NCBI RefSeq assembly: GCF_018687355.1
Contig: NZ_CP061288.1
Location: forward strand, 1,312,144-1,376,143
Reading direction: 5' to 3'
DNA from: Polynucleobacter sp. VK25
GTDB taxonomy: Bacteria; Pseudomonadota; Gammaproteobacteria; Burkholderiales; Burkholderiaceae
DNA: 64,000 nt
Made by a program: the position numbers and the translations under genes. The notes beneath the pieces are model-generated. The model was given only the letters and a program-made list of their open reading frames with translations, ran no database searches and had not been told where the DNA came from. Positions 47,009-55,875 of the stretch are shown one piece after another (position 1 is the first letter of the stretch; each line of letters opens with the position of its first letter).

Positions 47009-48313
47009 CTAGGGTGCCATTAACTTCCCTACCGCCCTTGAATACACAATTTCCCCGTTGGCAAATTTCTCATGGTTTTCCTCTACATTACCCAAGTCAT
47101 AAAGATAATTCACCATTAAACCAGCGGATTGACGCAAGCCCTTGCGAGATAAATCTCCAGCCCAGTTCACCAAATGCAGTTTTGCACCATTACCCAAATG
47201 GAACTTAGCTACTGGATTGCCATTACGGCCTGTAGAACCCAAGCCCAGATAAATTGATGCCAAGCACAGTAAAGCCTCTTGCTCTTTAGGTGTCGCCAAA
47301 TCAGGATGCCATCCAGCGCTCAACCTTTCAGTCCAGGATTGACTGTCTAACTTGAGGGCCGCCAAAGCTTGATCTCGTGCAGTCCTTAGATTTGGCTTTA
47401 ATTTCTCCGCCGGAATATCCTCACCCAAATTAGCTCCAGCAGAAACCCAATCCATAAATCCAGGGATAGGAGACAAGGTAACAAAAGTTTTTAGACTAGG
47501 GAATTCGGCGTGTAATTGTTCAGCAACGCGCTTGATTAAAAAGTTGCCCATGGATACGCCGCGCAAACCTGACTCACAGTTACTAATAGAGTAGAAAACT
47601 GCGACTTTGTATTGCGATGGTTGATCAACCGTCTCAGCCTTTTTATCCACTAAAGGGGTGATGACTGTCGGAATCTCCGGCAATAAGGCTACCTCAACGA
47701 AAATTAAAGGCTCACTGGGCAGTTGTGGGTGAAAAAACGCAAAGCAACGGCGATCAGGCTGGAGACGTCGACGTAAATCATCCCAACCATCAATGGCATG
47801 AACCGCCTCATGTTGAATCAACTTTTCTAAAACTTCAGCAGGTGATTTCCAGTCAACGCGATGCATCTTTAAAAATCCTGGATTAAACCAAGATGAAAGC
47901 AGATGACGCATATCAAAATCAACTGCAGCAAGCTCTGGCTTTTTGTCTAACAGCTGCAAGAGATCGCGACGCATTTGTACTACCGCCGCAGTACCATGAC
48001 CAGCGCGGTTCAAGCGGCGGAATAATTCTTGCCTAGGTGATTCAGAAACCTTTTGTAAATTTATATAGTTGCGTGCAGTAGCTTCGGCTGCAAAATTTTG
48101 TGCGGCTTTTAGCACCGCATCTACCTGAGGATTTAATTTCTCAAATAAGTATGTAAAGAATGCAGTGTGCTGATCTTTCGTCAACTTGCGATAGTTGTTC
48201 ACCACGTCATCTGCCATGCTGACGGCATTCGATTCGCCGCGCTCAGAAATCAAACGCTTAACAGCGTTATTTGCTTTTGATAGGTTGCGAGCTTTTGCTA
48301 ACTTTTCGAGCAT
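47009..48313 (-). CDS. Malonyl-CoA decarboxylase
   Basis: Converts malonyl-CoA to acetyl-CoA and CO2. 434 residues in the MCD/MLYCD family: an N-terminal helical domain (about 1-150) and a GNAT-fold catalytic domain with FAFFHPQLPSEPLIFVEVAL, YSISNCESGLRGVSMGNFLIKRVAEQL (serine and acetyl-CoA-loop region), FVTLSPIPGFMDW and a conserved histidine/tyrosine C-terminal segment FHLGNGAKLHLVNWAGDLS. First gene of the unit with the Bug protein and MatB. Confidence 0.9.
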   Translation of the reverse strand: MLEKLAKARNLSKANNAVKRLISERGESNAVSMADDVVNNYRKLTKDQHTAFFTYLFEKLNPQVDAVLKAAQNFAAEATARNYINLQKVSESPRQELFRRLNRAGHGTAAVVQMRRDLLQLLDKKPELAAVDFDMRHLLSSWFNPGFLKMHRVDWKSPAEVLEKLIQHEAVHAIDGWDDLRRRLQPDRRCFAFFHPQLPSEPLIFVEVALLPEIPTVITPLVDKKAETVDQPSQYKVAVFYSISNCESGLRGVSMGNFLIKRVAEQLHAEFPSLKTFVTLSPIPGFMDWVSAGANLGEDIPAEKLKPNLRTARDQALAALKLDSQSWTERLSAGWHPDLATPKEQEALLCLASIYLGLGSTGRNGNPVAKFHLGNGAKLHLVNWAGDLSRKGLRQSAGLMVNYLYDLGNVEENHEKFANGEIVYSRAVGKLMAP

Positions 48314-48402
48314 GTAATCTTTTCAAAAATAGAGTCAAAATAACAAGGTGAATTTGATTGAAGGTCTGATTTTAAGGGCGGACTCAATATTATTGCAGCG
48401 CA

Positions 48403-48412
48403 ACATATATGT
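48403..48412. promoter_or_regulatory. Palindrome ACATATATGT upstream of the malonyl-CoA decarboxylase gene
   Basis: A 10-bp palindrome in the 195-base gap before the malonate unit. It could be the operator for a GntR-type malonate regulator, but no regulator gene is adjacent and short AT-rich palindromes are common. Confidence 0.2.
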
Positions 48413-48508
48413 GTCATCACCCAATACTCGCAGGATACAGCCCTTCATGGATGGGCCAGTTTATTTCCCACTTAATACAGAGATCTACTTTAGGAATGCT
48501 GACGGGGC

Positions 48509-49297
48509 TTAATTGCTCTTGGATTTAAATGCCGTCATCAGGTAGAGGCCAAACACCATCATTGGCACGCATAACCATTGGCCCATAGATAAGCCCAAGC
48601 CCAGAAGACCCAAGAATGAATCTGGCTCCCGGGCATATTCAGCCAAGAAGCGACAAACGCCATATCCCAATAAGAAGAATCCAGATACCTGACCAACACG
48701 TCTTGGCTTGCCTGCATAAATCCAAAGTGCAATACCGAGCAGCACGCCCTCACCTAGGAATTGGTAAATCTGCGATGGATGGCGCGGGACGGAATCCACG
48801 AATGGAAAAATCATCGCCCAAGGCAAGTCAGTAGGCCTGCCCCACAACTCTCCATTAATAAAGTTCCCCAATCGACCAAAAGCCAAGCCAAACGGAACTA
48901 ACGGCGCGACTAAATCACTCACTACAAAAAAAGTAGTCTTACGTTTTTTTGCAAACCAATAAAGTGCAAGCAGAACACCTAGCAAGCCGCCATGGAAAGA
49001 CATGCCACCTTCCCAAATCTTAAAAATACTTAAAGGGTGAGTTAGATAGAAGCCTGGCATATAAAACAAGGTATAGCCCAAGCGACCACCCAACACCACA
49101 CCAAGAACGCCAGCAAATAGGAGATCTTCAAGATCTTTATAAGTCCAACCCAGAGCTTGGTAGCGAGGAGCGCGAATGCGCAAACGACCCAAAAGCAAGA
49201 ATTGAGCAAAGGCCATGAGATACATCAAGCCGTACCAATGTATAGCAAAAGATCCTATGCGAATTGCTGCAGGATCAAACTGAGGATGAATCAACAT
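48509..49297 (-). CDS. lgt: Prolipoprotein diacylglyceryl transferase
   Basis: Attaches diacylglycerol to the lipobox cysteine of prolipoproteins in the inner membrane. 262 residues, about seven helices. Signature: [22 protein letters not shown] with the essential histidine (about 100) and the Lgt motif [25 protein letters not shown] (about 142-166). Third gene of pepA-holC-lgt by direction and short gaps (five bases from holC). Confidence 0.96.
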   Translation of the reverse strand: MLIHPQFDPAAIRIGSFAIHWYGLMYLMAFAQFLLLGRLRIRAPRYQALGWTYKDLEDLLFAGVLGVVLGGRLGYTLFYMPGFYLTHPLSIFKIWEGGMSFHGGLLGVLLALYWFAKKRKTTFFVVSDLVAPLVPFGLAFGRLGNFINGELWGRPTDLPWAMIFPFVDSVPRHPSQIYQFLGEGVLLGIALWIYAGKPRRVGQVSGFFLLGYGVCRFLAEYAREPDSFLGLLGLGLSMGQWLCVPMMVFGLYLMTAFKSKSN

Positions 49298-49302
49298 GGG
49301 TA

Positions 49303-49767
49303 TTAGCTTTTGGATTGGTCAAAGTTATGCAACTCATGACCTAAATCTCGATAGGCTTTATAGCGCTCGCGCCCTGCCAAACGCTCAGCCTCATTGACTG
49401 TAACAACCTCGACAATGCGTGGGAAGCGCGCGACTAAAGCTGGTACATCCGCAGGCATACGCATCCCTAAATGAATCATCACATCAGCATGAGGAATGTT
49501 GCTGAGGGATGAGGAGGCAAAATCATCCGTCAATACGATTGGTGTTTCTGCTGCTGCTTCATTATCGATAAAGCAATGCGGCAAGAAATCGGTGTTGCTA
49601 AACGACCAAAGTAGTTCATTTAACTTTTGCAGATCCGCCTTCTCTCCAACCATCACGATATTGCGCACTGACTCACCCTCAGGTGTAGCACTCCAAATCT
49701 TGCGCGTGAGACGGCAAGCGTATTCCAGCTTGTCACTTACATTGCTGTGAAAATCAATTCGTGCCAT
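49303..49767 (-). CDS. holC: DNA polymerase III chi subunit
   Basis: Clamp-loader accessory subunit that contacts SSB. 154 residues; [45 protein letters not shown] and [33 protein letters not shown] are typical HolC stretches. Adjacent to pepA, the conserved proteobacterial order. Confidence 0.92.
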   Translation of the reverse strand: MARIDFHSNVSDKLEYACRLTRKIWSATPEGESVRNIVMVGEKADLQKLNELLWSFSNTDFLPHCFIDNEAAAETPIVLTDDFASSSLSNIPHADVMIHLGMRMPADVPALVARFPRIVEVVTVNEAERLAGRERYKAYRDLGHELHNFDQSKS

Positions 49768-49787
49768 TCAGTATTTATCCGAGGGTT

Positions 49788-51398
49788 TTACTTGCGCTCA
49801 AGCAAGAAGTTCACCAAAAGCGGTACTGGACGACCGGTAGAGCCTTTCGCAGCCCCACTCTTCCAGGCAGTTCCAGCGATATCTAAGTGAGCCCATTTAT
49901 ATTTCTCAGTAAAGCGTGACAGGAAGCAGGCCGCAGTAACACTACCTGCTGGGCGTCCACCGATATTGGCGACATCTGCAAAGTTGGATTTGAGCTGCTC
50001 ATGATAGGCGGCATCCAAAGGCAAACGCCAGACAGTATCTAAAGAAGCGTGGCCTGCTTTAGTGAGTTCGCTTACCAAGTTCTCATCCTCAGAAAACAGA
50101 CCGCTATGCACGTGACCTAAAGCAATCACACAGGCGCCAGTCAAGGTGGCGATATCGATCACTGCTGCTGGCTTAAAGCGTTCTACGTAAGTAAGCGCAT
50201 CGCACAGAATTAATCGACCTTCTGCATCCGTATTGAGAACCTCAATTGTTTGTCCAGACATACTCTTGACAATATCGCCGGGACGAGTCGCTTGACCTGA
50301 TGGCATATTTTCACAGGTTGGTATAACACCAATCACATTCTTCTTTAGCTTCATCAAAGCAACCGAATACATTGTGCCGATGACGGATGCAGCACCACAC
50401 ATGTCGTACTTCATTTCATCCATAGCTTCGCCTGGTTTCAATGAGATGCCGCCAGTGTCAAAAGTAATGCCCTTACCAACCAAGACAATTGGAGCCTCCC
50501 CTGCTTTGCCGCCCTGATGCTTCATCACAATAAATTGCGGTGGCGTCACAGCTCCCTTGGCAACGGATAAGAATGAACCCATACCCAAAGCCTCGATCTG
50601 CTTCAGACCGAGTACCTCAACCTTGAGGCTAGTCTTTTTGCTTAAGCCCTGAGCGGCCTTACCTAAATAGGTTGGGGTGCAGATGTTTGGTGGCAAATTA
50701 CCCAGGTCTTTTGCTAAATTCATACCTTCAACCATAGATACGCCCTGCTCTACGGCTGCTTTCAATTCTTTGGCGCAAGCATCATTGCCAGCGAAAACTA
50801 AATTCTTAAAAGCGTCTGCTTTATCTTTGGCTTTAAATTTCATAGCCGGCTGACGCACACCAAAGCGGTAAGCTTGATCGCCAGCATATTGAACCGTTAA
50901 ACGCACTTCTTCTGCTATGAAGTCAGCCTTGTGAGCTAGCGCAAAACTTGGCGTGAACCAAAGGGCGCTTTCAACTGACCCACCACTGAGTGCTTTTAAT
51001 GCTGCACGAGCTACTTTGGAATAGGTTGTCAAACTACGCTCACTGGCGAGGTGAACATCACCCAAACTCACCAGCAATATTCTTTTTGCTTTGACGCCAT
51101 TGGTAGACCAAGATTTTTCAGCTCGCAACATGCAAACAGCCGCTTGATTAGCGTCTAAATCTCCAACCGTATCGGCATGAGTAACTGAGCCTCCAAGCAT
51201 CAGATCCAGCTCTGGCAAGAACCCCACTTTTGCTTTTGCACCTTTTGCACCGGTAAAGCTATCTATATCTGCCTTTGAATAGGCCAGCACCAAACAGTCA
51301 GTGGCCTGACTAAGCAAGGTTTTGAGGCTAGATTTCTGGAGTTTTGGACTCTGCAGGTCGGCTTGAGGGAAAATCTTGGTGCTAAATTGAATTGTCAT
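49788..51398 (-). CDS. pepA: Leucyl aminopeptidase (cytosol aminopeptidase, M17)
   Basis: Hexameric dizinc exopeptidase releasing N-terminal leucine and other residues. 536 residues. The metal site is visible in GKGITFDTGGISLKPGEAMDEMKYDMCGAASV and the M17 signature NTDAEGRLIL; C terminus GSVTAACFLSRFTEKYKWAHLDIAGTAW. Divergent from lptF-lptG, as in many proteobacteria. E. coli PepA also acts as a DNA-binding protein; whether this one does is unknown. Confidence 0.96.
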   Translation of the reverse strand: MTIQFSTKIFPQADLQSPKLQKSSLKTLLSQATDCLVLAYSKADIDSFTGAKGAKAKVGFLPELDLMLGGSVTHADTVGDLDANQAAVCMLRAEKSWSTNGVKAKRILLVSLGDVHLASERSLTTYSKVARAALKALSGGSVESALWFTPSFALAHKADFIAEEVRLTVQYAGDQAYRFGVRQPAMKFKAKDKADAFKNLVFAGNDACAKELKAAVEQGVSMVEGMNLAKDLGNLPPNICTPTYLGKAAQGLSKKTSLKVEVLGLKQIEALGMGSFLSVAKGAVTPPQFIVMKHQGGKAGEAPIVLVGKGITFDTGGISLKPGEAMDEMKYDMCGAASVIGTMYSVALMKLKKNVIGVIPTCENMPSGQATRPGDIVKSMSGQTIEVLNTDAEGRLILCDALTYVERFKPAAVIDIATLTGACVIALGHVHSGLFSEDENLVSELTKAGHASLDTVWRLPLDAAYHEQLKSNFADVANIGGRPAGSVTAACFLSRFTEKYKWAHLDIAGTAWKSGAAKGSTGRPVPLLVNFLLERK

Positions 51399-51567
51399 AA
51401 TCTATTACGGTGTTTTGGTCGATTCAAAAGGGAGGTAATTGCTAATTTGGGACGTTTATCCATTATCCTCCGACATGAGATGAACTTCCCTTATCACTAG
51501 CAATATAAGCCATTTATAGCCTCCATCCACTATCAACTAACCTCGTAAATCCAGACCCCTATTTCTC

Positions 51568-52683
51568 ATGATTTTTAAACAGGCCCTTCGCCGTGAACTC
51601 AGTTTTACAACTGGCGGGGTCTTTTTGGTCTTAGTCACCATTATGGTGACTACCTTGGTGATCCGGATTTTGGGCTTTGCCGCTAATGGCGCAGTCAATC
51701 CAGAAGATGCGCTCGTATTAATTGCCCTGGCTACCTTGGGATATCTCGCCGTTCTTTTAACGGTCTCTTTATTTGTTGCAACGCTGATAGTTTTAGTTCG
51801 CTGGTACAAAGATTCAGAGATGATCGTTTGGTTTGCTAGCGGCTTAAGCGTGACAAATCTCATTCGCCCTATTCTGCAATTTGCTACGCCTCTCATTATT
51901 GTGATTGCCTTGCTTGCCCTTTTTGTTTGGCCATGGGCAAATCGTGAGTCCACTTTAATTAGTCAGCGCTTTCAACAACGCGATGACGTATCGATGGTGA
52001 GCTCTGGACAATTTAAAGAATCCGCAAAAGCAGAACGCGTCTTTTTTATTGAAGAGCTCGATGTTGATAAAAGTGAAGTTAAAAATATCTTTGTTGCCGA
52101 CTCCAAGAATGGTCGCTTAAGCATTGCCGTTTCATCAAGTGGCTATATCCAAAACTCTGCAGGTGGCGAGAAATCGATCGTGCTGCATAACGGCAGACGC
52201 TATGAGGGGCAACCTACTCAGCCCGATTTTAGGATTCTCGAATTCGATGAATACAGCACCAAGATCCGCAGTAAAGAGACCTTAGCGCCAGCGCCACGCG
52301 ATCGCGAGAAGACAATCACCGAGCTTATAAACGAGCCTAATCCGGCATTCACCAATCCCAATCGCGCAGAATTGCTGTGGCGTATTGGTCTACCGCTGAT
52401 GGCGCTTGGTCTGGTACTGATTGCCATTCCCCTTGCTTACGTAAATCCGCGCCTAGGTAATTACACAGCGATGTTCTATGCGGTCTTGATTTATTTGATT
52501 TACAGCAACTTACTAAATCTCACGCAGAATTTTGTATCACAAGGCAAGGTCAGCGTGTTTGTTGCCATCTGGCCGATTCATTTGCTTGCTCTCTTGATTG
52601 CTACAGCCTTAATTCGCAATCGTATTAATCCTTCGCTGAAGTGGTGGCTTCGTCAATTACCCGCTTCAATGGTTAAGAAATGA
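51568..52683 (+). CDS. lptF: LPS export ABC transporter permease LptF
   Basis: Inner-membrane subunit of LptB2FG, which extracts lipopolysaccharide for export. 371 residues: N-terminal helices (IFKQALRRELSFTTGGVFLVLVTIMVTTLVIRIL), a periplasmic beta-jellyroll domain (about 130-260), and three C-terminal helices (WRIGLPLMALGLVLIAIPLAYVNPRLGNY). No SD is evident. Stop overlaps lptG start by ATGA. Confidence 0.93.
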   Translation: MIFKQALRRELSFTTGGVFLVLVTIMVTTLVIRILGFAANGAVNPEDALVLIALATLGYLAVLLTVSLFVATLIVLVRWYKDSEMIVWFASGLSVTNLIRPILQFATPLIIVIALLALFVWPWANRESTLISQRFQQRDDVSMVSSGQFKESAKAERVFFIEELDVDKSEVKNIFVADSKNGRLSIAVSSSGYIQNSAGGEKSIVLHNGRRYEGQPTQPDFRILEFDEYSTKIRSKETLAPAPRDREKTITELINEPNPAFTNPNRAELLWRIGLPLMALGLVLIAIPLAYVNPRLGNYTAMFYAVLIYLIYSNLLNLTQNFVSQGKVSVFVAIWPIHLLALLIATALIRNRINPSLKWWLRQLPASMVKK

Positions 52684-53834
52684 AATTACTCTTTCCTTTC
52701 ATTTATGAGCGCTATCTAGCCAAGCAGATCTATGCTGCTTTTGGTTTTATCTTATTTGCTTTAGTTGCACTCTTCTTATTCTTTGATATCTTGAGTGAAC
52801 TTGGCTCTGTCCAAGGTGCCTACACACTTCCCTTGGCGCTACTGCACGTTCTTTTAAAAGCACCTAGCCGCATCTCCGAGATTATTCCAATTGCAGGCTT
52901 AATTGGCAGCATCTATGTATTTGCCATGCTAGCTAGCCAGTCTGAATTCACGATTTTGCGTATCGCCGGACTGGACGTTAAGCGCGGCCTAATTACCCTA
53001 ACCAAAATCTCTTTGCCTTTGATTGCACTAACCCTCATCATGAGCGAATGGGTTGGCCCTTACACCGAGGCCAAGTCCGATCAGATCCGCATGAAAGCCA
53101 TGGGTTCTGCCTACTCTTCTCAGTTTAGAACGGGTGTTTGGGTAAAAGATCGTTTGCGTGATGAAGATGGCAGTGGTCCAGTTCGCCCCGGCGTACGCTA
53201 TGTCAACGTTGGCAAGGTCGACAAAGATAATGAAATTCGCAATATCCGTATGTATGAGTTTGACGACACATACCACCTCCTCTCGATTCGGAGCGCAGCC
53301 TCTGGGCACTTTGATGAAACAGGTGTCTGGGTTTTAAATGATGTGACAGAAACTCGCTTTAAAGAAACCAAGCAGTCCGATCCATTGAATCCTGTTTTTT
53401 CTGCGCAAACTTTTACGCATCCTATTGTGTCCTTGGAGTCTGAGGTCACCCCACAAATTTTGAGCGTACTGTTAATTAGTCCTGAAAAAATGTCGATCGT
53501 GAGTTTAGGTCGCTTTATTTCACATCTACGTGATAACAAACAGGATGCTCAGCGCCACTCAATCGCTTTCTGGAAAAAAGTGGTTTACCCATTCACTATT
53601 TTTGTGATGCTCACACTAGCCCTACCTTTCGCCTATTTGAAGGTTCGAGCCGGTAGTGTTGGCATTAAGGTATTCGGCGGCATCATGCTGGGGATGAGCT
53701 TCCAGCTCTTTAACTCTCTGTTCTCGAATGTGGGGCTCCTGGGTTCTTGGCCAGCACTCCTCACAGCCCTCACCCCGCCACTGCTGTACTTCCTATTGGC
53801 GATCCTTGGACTGCGTTGGGTTTCCAAGGCTTAA
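52680..53834 (+). CDS. lptG: LPS export ABC transporter permease LptG
   Basis: Partner of LptF, 384 residues with the same topology: IYERYLAKQIYAAFGFILFALVALFLFFDILSEL, ISEIIPIAGLIGSIYVFAMLASQSEFTILRIAGLDVKR (coupling-helix region), periplasmic domain about 120-270, and C-terminal helices including LALPFAYLKVRAGSVGIKVFGGIMLG. Translationally coupled to lptF. Confidence 0.94.
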   Translation: MKLLFPFIYERYLAKQIYAAFGFILFALVALFLFFDILSELGSVQGAYTLPLALLHVLLKAPSRISEIIPIAGLIGSIYVFAMLASQSEFTILRIAGLDVKRGLITLTKISLPLIALTLIMSEWVGPYTEAKSDQIRMKAMGSAYSSQFRTGVWVKDRLRDEDGSGPVRPGVRYVNVGKVDKDNEIRNIRMYEFDDTYHLLSIRSAASGHFDETGVWVLNDVTETRFKETKQSDPLNPVFSAQTFTHPIVSLESEVTPQILSVLLISPEKMSIVSLGRFISHLRDNKQDAQRHSIAFWKKVVYPFTIFVMLTLALPFAYLKVRAGSVGIKVFGGIMLGMSFQLFNSLFSNVGLLGSWPALLTALTPPLLYFLLAILGLRWVSKA

Positions 53835-53857
53835 TACCCAAAAATCATTTAGAATTT

Positions 53858-53893
53858 GATTCCTATATCTTTGTAGATATATAGATAGGAATC
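53858..53893 (+). promoter_or_regulatory. Hairpin covering the SD of the CysB-type regulator gene
   Basis: GATTCC (53858-53863) pairs with GGAATC (53888-53893) and TATATCT (53864-53870) with AGATATA (53875-53881), loop TTGT, with TAGATA bulged out. The SD AGGA (53887-53890) is inside the outer stem, seven to ten bases before ATG 53897. As DNA the same dyad could be an operator for autoregulation. Confidence 0.55.
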
Positions 53894-53896
53894 CTC

Positions 53897-54838
53897 ATGA
53901 ATCTTCATCAATTCCGTTTTGTACGGGAAGCTGTTAGACAGAACTTCAACTTAACGACCGCTGCAAAGGCGCTCTTTACCTCCCAGCCTGGTGTATCTAA
54001 GGCGATCATTGAGTTGGAAGATGAGCTGGGCGTAGAGATCTTTCGTCGTCATGGCAAACGCATTCGCTCTCTGACCGAGCCTGGCAAACGCATTTTGAGT
54101 TCGATTGAGCGCATTCTTGATGAAGTAGAAACACTCAAAAGAGTAGGCAAAGATTTTGCCAGCCAAGACCAAGGTAGCTTTGTGATTGCGACTACGCATA
54201 CACAAGCGCGCTATGCACTTCCGAAAGTGCTTACTGAATTTACAAAACGCTTTCCAAAAGTGAAGGTCAGCATTCAGCAAGGAAGTCCAGGCCAAATTGC
54301 TGAGTTACTCACACACGATCGCGCTGATATTGCGATTGCAACTGAGGGTATTGCTAATACCCCTGGCGTCCTGGCGCTACCTGGCTATCAATGGCAACAC
54401 GTGCTCATGGTGCCGTTGAGTCACCCGCTCCTCAACCAAGCAACGCTTACGCTTGAAGAGATTGCCAAGTACCCCATCATTACCTATGACAAAGCCTTCG
54501 CAGGTCGAAGCAAGATTGATGCTGCCTTTGCACAAAGAAACATCACACCCGATATTATTTTGGAAGCGATTGATGCCGACGTCATTAAGACCTATGTAGA
54601 AACAGGTATGGGCATTGGTATTGTTGCTGGTCATGCTTACGATCCGGACAGAGATCGCAATCTCAAAGTGATCCCTGCGGGACATCTGTTTGGCAACAAC
54701 GTGACCCATCTCGGCGTTAAGCAAGGCGCTTACCTCAGATCCTTTGTTTACACCTTCATTGAGCTCTTCTCACCCACACTCACGAAGAAGATTGTTGAGC
54801 AAGCCATGAATAACGAGTCAGAGACTTACGAAATCTAG
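53897..54838 (+). CDS. cysB: CysB-type LysR regulator
   Basis: 313-residue LysR-family regulator close to CysB/Cbl: MNLHQFRFVREAVRQNFNLTTAAKALFTSQPGVSKAI contains the helix-turn-helix (about 19-38), then EDELGVEIFRRHGKRI; effector domain with TTHTQARYALP (the CysB ligand loop) and GMGIGIVAGHAYDPDRD. It would activate cysteine/sulfonate sulfur genes, with acetylserine or sulfate as ligand in the known proteins. No cys genes lie next to it, so it regulates at a distance. Confidence 0.87.
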   Translation: MNLHQFRFVREAVRQNFNLTTAAKALFTSQPGVSKAIIELEDELGVEIFRRHGKRIRSLTEPGKRILSSIERILDEVETLKRVGKDFASQDQGSFVIATTHTQARYALPKVLTEFTKRFPKVKVSIQQGSPGQIAELLTHDRADIAIATEGIANTPGVLALPGYQWQHVLMVPLSHPLLNQATLTLEEIAKYPIITYDKAFAGRSKIDAAFAQRNITPDIILEAIDADVIKTYVETGMGIGIVAGHAYDPDRDRNLKVIPAGHLFGNNVTHLGVKQGAYLRSFVYTFIELFSPTLTKKIVEQAMNNESETYEI

Positions 54839-54863
54839 TCCGATCAAGAATTACTCTGGGAAT

Positions 54864-54889
54864 ACTCAAAGACAGAACAGTCTTTGAGT
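54864..54889 (-). terminator. Hairpin after tRNA-Leu
   Basis: ACTCAAAGAC / GTCTTTGAGT, 10-bp stem, loop AGAACA, immediately after the tRNA 3' end (minus strand) and after the cysB-type stop (plus strand). No T-tract, so it may be a processing signal as much as a terminator. Confidence 0.5.
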
Positions 54890-54973
54890 GGTGCCTCGGG
54901 GCGGACTCGAACCGCCACGCCTTGCGGCACCGGATTTTGAGTCCGGCACGTCTACCAATTCCATCACCGAGGC
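54889..54973 (-). tRNA. tRNA-Leu, anticodon CAA
   Basis: Minus-strand cloverleaf: acceptor GCCTCGG / CCGAGGC, D-arm region with GGTAGAC, anticodon stem CCGGA / TCCGG around loop CTCAAAA (anticodon CAA, reads UUG), long variable arm TGCCGCAAGGCG typical of class II tRNAs, T arm GGCGG-TTCGAGT-CCGCC, discriminator A and an encoded CCA (54889-54891). Confidence 0.97.
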
Positions 54974-55067
54974 AGGTGTTTGCAGTGGAAATTCTGCTTA
55001 CTTTGCTACTTTGTTACTGCTAAGACATGAGAGTGTAACAAAAAATGGTCAGATACCCCCTACCTCG

Positions 55068-55101
55068 GGTCTAGAACCCCTTAAAATGAGGTCTTCTAGC
55101 C
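55068..55101 (+). repeat. Imperfect dyad upstream of yebC
   Basis: CTAGAA (55071-55076) and TTCTAG (55094-55099), extended by GG and CC with one bulged base, around CTTAAAATGAG, 25-58 bases before yebC. Possible operator or promoter-proximal hairpin. Confidence 0.3.
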
Positions 55102-55125
55102 AAATTATTAAAAGGACTTACCCGT

Positions 55126-55845
55126 ATGGCCGGCCATTCGAAATGGGCCAATATTCAACACCGCAAAGGTCGTCAGGACGAAAAACGCGGCAAGATTTGG
55201 ACCAAACTCATTAAAGAAATTACCGTAGCCGCCAAATTAGGTGGTGGCGATATCGCTACAAACCCACGTTTACGCCTGGCTATTGATAAAGCCAAAGATT
55301 CCAACATGCCAAACGACAACGTACAAAGAGCGATTCAACGCGGCACTGGCTCGCTTGAAGGCGTGAACTACGAAGAGATTCGTTACGAAGGTTATGGCAT
55401 TAATGGCGCGGCCATCATTGTGGATTGCTTAACCGATAACCGCACTCGTACTGTCGCAGAAGTTCGCCATGCTTTTAATAAAAATGGCGGCAATATGGGT
55501 ACAGAAGGTTCTGTTGCTTTCTTGTTCAAGCATTGTGGACAGATGTTGTTTGCCCCAGGCACCAGCGAAGACCAGTTGATGGAAGTTGCTTTAGATGCTG
55601 GTGCTGAAGATGTTATTACGCATGATGATGGATCTTTAGAAGTGCTCTCTCCTGTTCCTGATTTTTCTAAAGTGCAAGACGCCATTGGCAAGGCTGGTCT
55701 TAAGCCTGAACTGGCAACCGTTGCTATGCGTCCTGAGACAGAAATTGCCTTAGAGGGTGATCAAGCCGAAAGCATGCAGAAGTTATTAGATGCACTCGAG
55801 AACTTAGATGACGTTCAAGAAGTATTTACGAACGCCGCACTTTAA
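55126..55845 (+). CDS. YebC/PmpR-family regulator
   Basis: 239-residue protein of the YebC family: [31 protein letters not shown] at the N terminus, [44 protein letters not shown], and the C-terminal domain with AEDVI and YEIAL-like [12 protein letters not shown]. Reported as transcriptional regulator and, for some members, as a factor relieving stalled ribosomes. First gene of a run of eight tightly spaced genes up to rng. Confidence 0.93.
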   Translation: MAGHSKWANIQHRKGRQDEKRGKIWTKLIKEITVAAKLGGGDIATNPRLRLAIDKAKDSNMPNDNVQRAIQRGTGSLEGVNYEEIRYEGYGINGAAIIVDCLTDNRTRTVAEVRHAFNKNGGNMGTEGSVAFLFKHCGQMLFAPGTSEDQLMEVALDAGAEDVITHDDGSLEVLSPVPDFSKVQDAIGKAGLKPELATVAMRPETEIALEGDQAESMQKLLDALENLDDVQEVFTNAAL

Positions 55846-55875
55846 TTACCTCATTTAAATATTAGATAGCTTGTT

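Noticed and set aside
54888..55214. 108-residue open frame crossing the tRNA-Leu region
   Set aside because: It reads through the tRNA gene and into yebC in another frame; the peptide start is merely the translated complement of a tRNA.
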